Source of the DNA: Cichorium intybus
Taxonomy: Eukaryota > Streptophyta > Magnoliopsida > Asterales > Asteraceae
Length of the DNA stretch: 64,000 bases
Direction: 5' to 3'
Assembly (NCBI GenBank): GCA_023525715.1
Contig: CM042011.1
Coordinates: forward strand, 3,144,066-3,208,065
The translations under genes were made by a program, and so were the position numbers. The first letter of the stretch is position 1. Every line of letters begins with the position of its first letter. Positions 54,682-64,000 of the stretch are shown here, piece by piece. The notes beneath the pieces are model-generated. The model was not told where the DNA came from, made no database searches, and saw nothing but the letters and a program-made list of their open reading frames with translations.

Positions 54682-56205
54682 TGTAACGCCCCGGCTCTCC
54701 AAAGCCTAAGGTTTTACAAGATAATATCACCAGGGATCGTCCCATGATCCAAGCCGAGCGTTACCTAAACCTGCAAAACCACATAAAATAAAAGGGTAAG
54801 ATATAAAGCTTAGTGAGTAATCGAATCACAGTATGGCCTAAAAAGCCACACTCGTTTCACAGATTCATCTTACTACACCGGACCGTCATACGATCACTTT
54901 TTCTTACTCGTCCATCATACTGTGAAACTACCGTATTACCCGACGTAACTCACTTCTCTTGTACTTATACTATTACGTACACTCTTACTATGTCTTACAG
55001 CACTTTCTTCTACTAACTTATGACGTTACCGTACTGACTGTGCTTTCTTCTATTACTTGGTAACTTATAATGTTACCATACTGTCTGACATTACTCATGT
55101 TCAGTATCATCAATAGTGATGTGTTTTACTACTATGTTACCTACTATTATCATATGGTAACTCATTCCTTACTACTTGTTATTACTTACTAACTTACGGT
55201 ATCACATACCGTGACAACTCATTTGTTCTTACCATCTTAAAATATTCACCGGTTTCGCACCGGGTCTCTTTCGGCTCTATCGCTCTTTACCAAATTCATC
55301 ATTTGGTAACTGACTACACGACTTTCTATACTTGCTTTATGGGATATCCATATCCCCTCTAACTTACTAGACCAATACTGGTGCAATATATGGAGCTGGC
55401 ACACAGTATCTACACATTATCTTTTTCTATGTCGTATGTCATTCTTTCGCATGGACACTACACTACTGGTTAATTACACTGCTGAGTATCATCCTGTGAT
55501 ACAATACTTCTCATGGGCCAGACTCGTCAACGGGTCTGTAGCATACCTACTTTCCTCACAACTACTAACACATATATCATAACTATACTACTCTGCATTT
55601 CTTTCAATAATTTCTTTCTACTATAGCTCAACACGTAAAAACTACTAGGGAGATACGGTAGCGATTACTCACATGAGTTTGGTGCTTTCCCGGAGTCCTG
55701 GCACGGTTCTCGTTCCGGACTTCTGACAGCTCCCGAGCGCCTCGACGCTAGCTACCGCTGGCTCTTTACTTCTCACTATCATCTCTCAACGTATACTCCT
55801 TACCAGAACACTTTCCTATATCGTATATGTGTTTGGTGTGTGTTCTGCCACAAAAATGAGGCTTGTGCCTCGTATTTATAGGCCTCTGGAGCCCCGTCGC
55901 GACGCGATCTAGCCCTAGGTCGCGACCCGATCTCTGACGTAAGCGCTTACTTCATCGCGCACTCGACCGACACCACCGACGGTGACAGGCGCGGTGCGCC
56001 CAGCTTCCAGGCGCGGTGCGCCCAACAAAATTTATAGAATAAACTAGACTCAATTTGCAAACTTTGTGCACTGGTTTCAGGTCAATGCGATTTTTATAGA
56101 ATTAATTATGATTTTTCTAAGATCGGCATACAATGCTGATTTTTATATGAAATTGTAACTTATGTTTTTATTTTTGATCTGAAACATTATCCGGAACACG
56201 GGTGT

Positions 56206-56209
<4 letters not shown>
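54682..56209 (-). repeat. 5' LTR of element D
   Basis: Full-length 1528-bp LTR. TATAAATA is at the reverse complement of 55873-55880; the GC dyad pair at 55988 and 56010 lies about 110 bp upstream. Confidence 0.88.
55988..56022. promoter_or_regulatory. Paired GC dyad in the 5' LTR of element D
   Basis: Two perfect copies of GGCGCGGTGCGCC, period 22 bp, upstream (minus strand) of the TATA box. Confidence 0.9.

Positions 56210-56290
<81 letters not shown>
56210..56290. repeat. (TA)n tract between elements D and G
   Basis: 81 bp of TA dinucleotides, the right half of the tract hit by element D. Confidence 0.95.
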
Positions 56291-56292
<2 letters not shown>

Positions 56293-56729
56293 TCGAAATC
56301 ATGAGAGAACCTAAAAAACCCTAATAACCTAGGAACTTTTTTTCTGCACAATATTTTTAATAAAAATTGCATCCAATTTTTTTATTTAAAGCGTCTAAGA
56401 GATTTTTAAACCCTAAATCCTAAACCAAACCCTAAACTCTAAACCCTAAACCCTAAACCCATATGAAAAAAAATAAAAAATGACTTTTTTTGATATCTTC
56501 TAAACCCTAAACCCTAAACCCCTAAACCCTAAACCCTAAACGCTAAACCCTAAACCCTAAACCTTAATGAAAAAAAAAAATGATTTTTTTTGAATTTTTT
56601 TTAAATCTTCTAGACGCATCATAACAGAAATTTTGGTTTTTTTTTTTTTTGAAAAATATTGTGTACAAAAAAGTTCATAAAATGTGTTCTTCGGTTCCTA
56701 GACTTTTTTAGGTTCTCAATTGAACTTTA

Positions 56730-56730
<1 letters not shown>
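56291..56730. mobile_element. Element G: inverted-repeat MITE with telomere-type repeats
   Basis: About 440 bp. Imperfect terminal inverted repeats share GAGAACCTAAAAAA, TAGGAAC and CACAATATTTTT in both arms. The centre holds two runs of CCCTAAA-type repeats. Both sides are (TA)n; the right side has a (CT)n tract in between. Confidence 0.7.
56407..56570. repeat. Interstitial telomere-type (CCCTAAA)n repeats
   Basis: Two runs (about 56407-56460 and 56499-56567) of AAACCCT units, some variant (AAATCCT, AAACTCT, AAACGCT). CCCTAAA is the common plant telomere unit. They lie inside element G, separated by TGAAAAAAAATAAAAAATGAC-like sequence. Confidence 0.9.

Positions 56731-56821
<91 letters not shown>
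56731..56821. repeat. (CT)n followed by (TA)n
   Basis: 18 bp CT then about 73 bp TA. Confidence 0.95.
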
Positions 56822-58145
<1,324 letters not shown>

Positions 58146-59232
58146 GGGTTAATAACACAAAAGCCATTATGGTTAGGGTTAAATGTTAAAAAAATATTTC
58201 ATGGTTTTTTTAGAGCATTAAAACCCTTTCTGATTTAGAAAAATGTCACAAAAGCCATTATGGTTAGGATTAAGTATTAAAAAAGACATTATTTGTTTTT
58301 AAGGGCATTAAAGCCCTTCTAGATTTGGGAAAATGACATAGAAGCTATTGTGGTTAAGGTTAAGTGTTAAAAATTGTCTTTATTAAATCTATATCTAAAC
58401 TTCAGCCTACATACCATCTCTAACAGACTACATTTAGATCACTCAAAATATTATCCAATGGATTTGTACAATATCTTGAAACCTTGATCAAGCTGCTTTT
58501 CATCTGACGTAGAGTAGGATTGTTTAATAGTTCACTCTACCCAGTACACCACGACATAATGGTGTGTCTGAGCAAATGAATCTTTATAATGTCTTTTATG
58601 GGAATATGTTTTACAACCGTTTATGTGCATACCCGAATAATAGGTTGTGAGACTCACGTACGAAGTGAAACCTCAAACAAACAATATGTTGAGACAATAT
58701 AATCAATTGTAGAGGCTACATTTGAGACATGAAGCATTCCTATAACAGGTAAATGTTTGGTAGCCAAAGACATATGGATTTTTCATGACTAATATGGAAT
58801 ATGGGATCATATGGAATATGATCATTGTGAGCCCATTACCTACCTAAAGTTGTGTAAATGCAAAATCACATTGGTGGCTTAGATCCATGAATATTGATAT
58901 ATATATCAGAGGGGTGGCATTGAACCATGAATATTTTGGTATGCAGATGGAAGTTTATATACATATTTAATCAGTAATTGTTTTGTTGACACTTAATCAT
59001 AGCCCCAGTAGTTTTAGCATCATTTTCAAATCAAGTAAGGCCCTAAAAAAATGAAATGACTTTGTTAACACTTAGTCATAACCTCTATGACTTTTGTGAC
59101 ATTTCCTTTTTCCCAAATCAGGAACAACTTTAACGCCCAAAAAAACTACAATAACTACAATGAAATGACTTTGTTAAGAATGACTCTTTCAATATTTAAC
59201 CCTAACTACAATAACTTTTATATTATTAACCC
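58146..59232. mobile_element. Fold-back type element with a captured copia fragment
   Basis: Starts GGGTTAATAACACAAAAGCC, ends with the inverted GGGTTAATAATATAAAAGTT. Each arm is made of about three degenerate 80-100 bp units (CAAAAGCCATTATGGTTAG...GTTAAA...GGGCATTAAA...GATTT), giving long inverted arms of roughly 240 bp. The centre (58480-58990) contains a degenerate copia integrase. No transposase. Confidence 0.65.
58500..58720 (+). pseudogene. Degenerate copia integrase fragment
   Basis: 58550-58572 (ACACCACGACATAATGG, then GTGTGTCTGAG) matches the HNGVSE codons of element A at 22418-22442 almost base for base. Upstream TCTGACGTAGAGTAGG recalls SDRGGEY, and downstream GGTTGTGAG...ACCTCAAACAAACAA recalls the GCEAYVRQEASNK block. 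Stops and gaps are frequent. Confidence 0.7.
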
Positions 59233-59457
59233 AAAAATCAATCAATTCAATATCTAACTTATAAAAATATTACAGTTGATATTAAATCGATACAATGGTC
59301 AAAACAAAACACATTCACATGATCATTAATCTTATGCGAATGTGTTTATTCTAAACCGAATGAAAAGTTAGTCATATACTTATTCTGAACAATATCAAGA
59401 TAATTATTGCATTTATTTTTGGTAAGTGAAATTTGGGGATCGAGTTCGGTACCCTAA
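59233..59457. other. Upstream intergenic DNA of the OB-fold gene
   Basis: AT-rich; presumably holds distal promoter sequence. No motif of note. Confidence 0.4.
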
Positions 59458-59466
59458 TTATAAAAG
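59458..59466 (+). promoter_or_regulatory. TATA box of the OB-fold gene
   Basis: TATAAAAGG, about 100 bp upstream of a 5'UTR exon that ends CAACTCAG at 59564 before GTCAGT. Transcription start is expected near 59490. Confidence 0.65.
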
Positions 59467-59489
59467 GCTATTGGCACATTCGCATGATC

Positions 59490-60293
59490 ATTAATCTCAA
59501 CCGCTACACAGATCTTCACCCCCTTTCTCCTCAAATTCTCCGAAAATCCTTACTCGCAACTCAGGTCAGTTAATCTTTGCCTCTATTGATTCATAGTACA
59601 ATTTCAGATATCAGATTTCATCGACTTGCAATGATTTTCCAGTCCGTACTTTGTACAATCATAATCGACTTATGATTACTAGTTTTTCTGTGTTCTGTCG
59701 TTTTACCGTCAAATTCGTATAGAACTATCGATTTTCGTTGACATTCTGTTGGTTTTGGGTCCCGATCTTGTGTGATCGACTTACGCAAGTTAGAAGATCG
59801 AAGAGATTGAAGCTGCTAGTTGAATTCTTTTGAAACAGGAAATTAGATTTGTTTGAAGTTCATGCATGTATATGTGTACGGTCTTTTGAATCGATTCGTA
59901 TGCCTAAAGTTGCGAATGTCCTTATTCCTTTATGTCTGCTAAATCAGATCATCAAAAAGTCAAAAGTTCTGTTTTCTAAAGCTGTATCTGATGTTTAGCC
60001 AGTATCCTATATCAGCTATCGCACTTTTGCTCTAACAAAGGTCAAAATCGTATTATCGTGTGATGTCATAACACAGAAGAAGAAGATTTGGTTGGTACAT
60101 TCAAATCAAAAAGAATTGTTTTAGTTTTACTTCATGCATGTATCTGTACATTTTTGAATCAATGATTCCTTGTTATTGTTCTTATTTTGACTAAGCCTTG
60201 CAAAAAGAGTGATTATATCTCTTCATGTATGCATGAATATGTGACTTTATTCAGTGCTATTCTAAATGATCTGTTTCGGAAATCTTATTCTAG
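59490..60293 (+). other. 5'UTR exon and intron of the OB-fold gene
   Basis: Pyrimidine-rich leader (59490-59564), donor GTCAGT at 59565, intron to TTATTCTAG at 60293. The leader resumes as GGTTTCTGGAAAA before the ATG. Introns in 5'UTRs are common in highly expressed plant genes. Confidence 0.6.
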
Positions 60294-60306
60294 GGTTTCT
60301 GGAAAA

Positions 60307-60798
60307 ATGGCTGAACAAACCAAGCAGCAACCAGCTTTCACTAAGATTGACCAACTTCGTCCTGGTGCAATTGGTCTTAATCTCACTGTAAAAGTGGTTA
60401 GTTCAAAGATGATAATGACAAGAGGTCGCAATGGGACTCAAGGACGCAACAACATGCGTCTTGCTGAATGTTTAGTTGGTGATGAAACTGGAATCATTGT
60501 CTTCACTGCTAGAAACGATCAAGGTACACTTCACTAATAAACTTCTAAACAAAAATCTAATCTTTTTAGATTTTGAAAATCATAACTCTTAACATATGCA
60601 ACTTTTCCAGTTGATGCCATGAAGGAAGGAAGCACTGTGATTTTAAGGAATGCAAAGATTGACATGTACAAAGGGTCAATGAGACTTGCAGTTGACAAAT
60701 GGGGTCGTGTTGAAATTACTGATCAAGCTGCTTTTACTGTGAAGGAAGACAGTAATCTGTCACTTATTGAGTTTGAACTTATTACTGTTGAGGAATGA
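60307..60798 (+). CDS. OB-fold nucleic-acid-binding-like protein, At4g28440 type
   Basis: 134 residues from exons 60307-60523 and 60611-60798, joined by a GT-AG intron of 87 bp in phase 1. The protein begins MAEQTKQQPAFTKIDQLRPG, then has LTVKVVSSKMI, a Gly/Arg-rich loop (RGRNGTQGRNN), RLAECLVGDETGIIVFTARNDQ, VILRNAKIDMYKGSMRLAVDKWG and ends SLIEFELITVEE. This is the single OB-fold layout, related to SOSS-B/hSSB1 and RPA-type folds, of a conserved small plant family best known from Arabidopsis At4g28440. Nucleic-acid binding is inferred from fold; no precise role is established to my knowledge. The frame is complete, Kozak-like AAAATGGCT supports the start, and it is the only complete host gene here. 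Confidence 0.93.
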
Positions 60799-62680
60799 GA
60801 ATCTACCCTTCAAAATCTTGAGATCACCATCTTTGGTCTATGTGTTCTTGTATCAAAAGGGTGGTTTTATTTACAGCATACTGTAAGTTTTCTTCCCCTT
60901 TCTGCTTTTAAATTAGAGTTGATTATGAGAAATAGTCTTTTGACTTTTGAGGATAGTAAAGATAGTTGCTTTCGTAAGTTAAAATTCGGTTGTTTATGAC
61001 TTTATGTATACCCTTTGTTTTGAATGGTCCTTTGAGCACATTTTACATGAACTCCGGTTGGTTTGACTTTTTATTTAATCCTTTAGTCCGTTAAAACCGC
61101 AATATTTTCTTTCTTTGGAAGTTTGTATTTGGAATTTACTCATTTCCGTACTGTCATGAGTTTGTCAATGGTGTTTATTTGAGTAAATTTTGTCGTTTTT
61201 CAATAACAATTTTTAGGGTTAAATGCTTATTTATGCGATGACGTTTCATATTTGTTTTTAAGTTTATGTAACAAAGCGGTCTTTTAAACGAAATAGTAAA
61301 TAATGTTTCATAACTAGAACTAGTTACCTCATAATGTGGCACCTATTAAATGTTTACTTATGCAATGAAGTTACACTTTTTCACCAATTTATGCAACAAT
61401 CTTTTATCTCCTTTACCAATGTATGCACAGACGAATGGAATGACTCATTTCTTTGGGATGAAGATAAGTGTTTGTTTTGTCAATATAGTGGAATGAAACT
61501 TTTTTTCATTTTGTCATAATGCTTCATTCCAGTTTTAAATTATTTTAGGGTCTGTTTGGTTGTAGAAAAATACCTTGTTTTTCTTAAAAAGATCTAAGAA
61601 AAATAAAATTTTTGAAAACTTATTTTGTTATTTTCTTATTCTGTGGAATGAAATGAAAACCTATAATCTCCTTTTATTCATCTGACTTTTAATCACATGG
61701 ATATTCTTTACATCAATTTGAAAATGTTAGTAAGTTTCAATTTTATTTTCCAAAAATAATTATAAAATATATTTTTGTTGTTGTAATCTTATTTGGTTTC
61801 CAATGAGTTTTTCTTGGAGCATCTACACTAAAGACTTTTCAGATTGTTTTTTTTTCCGAAAACGTAATCAAAAGAAAACTTTCTACCTATTGTGAGAGTT
61901 TATTTTTTATTGAACTTTTTTGTTCAATAGAACTTGTAAATATACAAGTTCTTGATAAGATGTTTTTCAATAATTTTTTTTTCTTTTTTGTCTTTTATTT
62001 ATTTTAATTTGTTAATTAGTTAAAATAAATTTTAATAACATATTAACATATAAAATTCTTAATTTAGAAAATGCAAACATAAAATATGTATAAGTGTAAA
62101 TATAAAATATGAAATTACTACTTAACTTAATAATAAACTTAATATATACTGAATAGTTATCCTAATATAATTTTATATAGAGCAACCTATATAAAAAGAA
62201 TAAAAAAATATAAATCAAAGAGTTGGTACAGATAAGTATGTTGATGAAAAACATAAACTCTATTAAGGTATTTGAATAGTTGACTAGAGGGATAAGTTGT
62301 CACAAAAGTTTAACAACAAGTCTTTTTTTTGAATGATCTTATGTTTAATTTTTATTTTATTAATTAATATTTTAATAATTTACAAACTACAGTAAAAACG
62401 ACATAATTGTATTTTGTGAGAAATCTTTAATAATCCGCAGTCTAAGGTTATTACCGGTAAAGTCATAACTTTATTTTTAATTGTTTGCAAAAGGGACAAA
62501 AAACCTTTTCTTAACTGAAAATAACAAAATTTATGATCTTATTACAATATGTGTTCACTGAGATTGTATTATTTGAGAGATGGTATTCTAGTTGTTTGAA
62601 AGAGAGTATTATGGTACTATAATATTATTATATTATATTATCTCTGTTTGACTGAGTATTATCTTAATGTAATTTTTTTA
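60799..62680. other. 3'UTR and AT-rich intergenic DNA
   Basis: The first few hundred bases are likely the OB-fold gene's 3'UTR. 61551 has GGGTCTGTTTGGTTG, a string common at plant MITE ends, but no second end was found. No genes are seen. Confidence 0.5.
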
Positions 62681-62689
62681 ACGGTAAAG

Positions 62690-64000
62690 ATTCTATTAAA
62701 AGTTGGCAGTGAGCTAGACAAAAAAAGGCAAATTACATCTTAAAAATTACAAAAATCGGATCATGCAACTAACAAACGCAGTTGGGATTTAACCTGTCAA
62801 TAACCGAGCATAATCGATTAGATAATAACTTACCAATTATCTATTAAGCTAATGGGATGAAAATCAATAACCTGTTTAGCATCTTTCACTCTAGGATCTA
62901 TGACAATGAGAGACTGGTTACACCAATTTGGAAATTGACCAGTTGAAAAAAAAAATGAACACTAGTCTGACCACGTCCTTTTCTAAGAGATACTAGTTGC
63001 TTTTGAAAAAATCAAAAGTAAAACCATTTGGTCTTGGGGATATATCGAAACCACACTCCCAATAGCTCTCTTTATCTTCTCCCTCAAATAATCACCCTCC
63101 AGCTCACTAGCCCGCTCAAAGGAAAGTCGGTTAGAAAAGACATGAATAATGACGGACTGAGTTACTATCAGGTGTGTAAACCGAACTACAACCTGAGAAA
63201 ATAATTCATATTTCAGTCTATTCGTTGAAGAAATCCATTTCCCATCCACCATAATGCTTCAAATAGACAACCCACGTTTTTCATTCACAACATCGTGAAG
63301 AAACTTGGTGCTTTCATCACCCTCAGTGGCCTACTTAACCTTAACGTTGGGGCTAAATCCAATGTTTCCACGTGATAAATATCTACAGTAAACTGCATTG
63401 TGCTCACTCTAAACTGAACATCAGCCGAAGTAGCTTCACCCATATTTTACCATCAATCTCCACCAATAACTTTTGCAGATCAAGTTTTTCCAGAAAAAAC
63501 ACAGATTATGTTTTCTAAATGCCAAGACTTCAACTTTATTTTCAATCTTTTAAGTTTATTTTTCAAAACCATAAATTTCTGTTGATCAATCCCATACTAA
63601 TTTCTAGAAATTGTCTTCAATAAACTAAAAATGAAATAAACGAAAATGCGGAGGACCATAATCAATACTAACCTCCTTTAAAAGAATGGGTCGATGATGT
63701 TAGAGATTCTGGTCAAAAGCTAAACCCAAAAAGATTTGTAAACCACTTGAAACCAAAAACATTTTAGACACCAGCTTATCTGTCCAAGTAAAAGAATACC
63801 CTCTAAAAGGATGTCCACCAACTCCGCATTATGAATAAAATCATTAAAGATGTTGGAATAGTTACTATGAAACATCGACCCAAATCTCTCTGTATCATAA
63901 TGAACTTTCATTAAAATCACCTATAAGAACTACCTCACCATGCCATTTATACATTGAATACATGCTTCCCACAACTACAAAATAACCAAAAGGAAATAAT
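62690..64000 (-). pseudogene. Decayed L1-type LINE ORF2 (endonuclease to reverse transcriptase)
   Basis: From the right edge leftwards on the minus strand: GEVVLIGDFNE (endonuclease), RFGSMFHSNYSNIFNDFI, NAELVDILLEG, HHRPILLKEVSIDYGP, ATEGDESTKFLHDVVNEKRG, IMVDGKWISSTNRLK, FSNRLSFERASELEG, CGFDISPRPNGFTFDFFK and DPRVKDAKQVIDFHPISLI. This is the order of plant L1 ORF2: apurinic endonuclease, linker, then the first RT motifs. Stops and frameshifts throughout. It runs out of the window at the 5' side, and the RT catalytic part (YxDD) is missing at the 3' side near 62690, so it is internally or 3' truncated. Confidence 0.85.

Overview
This is nuclear DNA of a flowering plant. The two host genes have plant-type introns, and most of the window is AT-rich plant transposon sequence. 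The LINE, copia and carbonic anhydrase sequences look eudicot and most like Asteraceae; that family guess is inference from remembered protein style, not a search.

Layout. (1) 1-3870: the 3' six-sevenths of a beta-carbonic anhydrase gene on the + strand; its 5' exon(s) lie left of the window. (2) 3871-14343: AT-rich intergenic DNA with a 52-bp tandem repeat, a possible Ulp1-like transposon fragment, and a decayed FAR1-type MULE transposase on the - strand. A solo LTR (8550-10897, TSD TGAAA) splits the transposase. (3) 14344-46607: a five-level nest. A (TA)n-bounded inverted-repeat element carries copia element B. B carries copia element A in its leader. A carries a minus-strand Athila-like element in its 3' LTR. 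That element carries a solo LTR in its 3' ORF. Four of the levels can be closed to the base by target-site duplications, two of them CCGAC and AGTTC. Element A still has an uninterrupted 1340-residue polyprotein. Element B has one frameshift and one stop. The Athila-like element keeps gag-protease but has no reverse transcriptase or integrase. (4) 46608-57196: a row of inverted-repeat elements separated by long (TA)n tracts, plus a non-coding minus-strand LTR element (49454-56209, TSD TATAT) that itself holds a solo LTR (TSD AAAAC). One TA-bounded element contains interstitial telomere-type repeats. (5) 57197-59232: AT-rich DNA and a fold-back element that contains a decayed copia integrase fragment. 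(6) 59458-60798: an intact two-coding-exon gene for a small OB-fold protein of the At4g28440 type, with a TATA box and a 5'UTR intron. (7) 60799-64000: intergenic DNA and a decayed L1-type LINE on the - strand running off the right edge.

The most striking signal is not a gene. A GC-rich 13-bp dyad, GGCGC-GGT-GCGCC, occurs about 21 times within otherwise AT-rich sequence. It is found in several LTR families that otherwise look different. It is almost always paired as a direct repeat with a 21-22 bp period, and mostly lies just upstream of a TATAAATA box. This looks like a shared regulatory module of unrelated retrotransposons.
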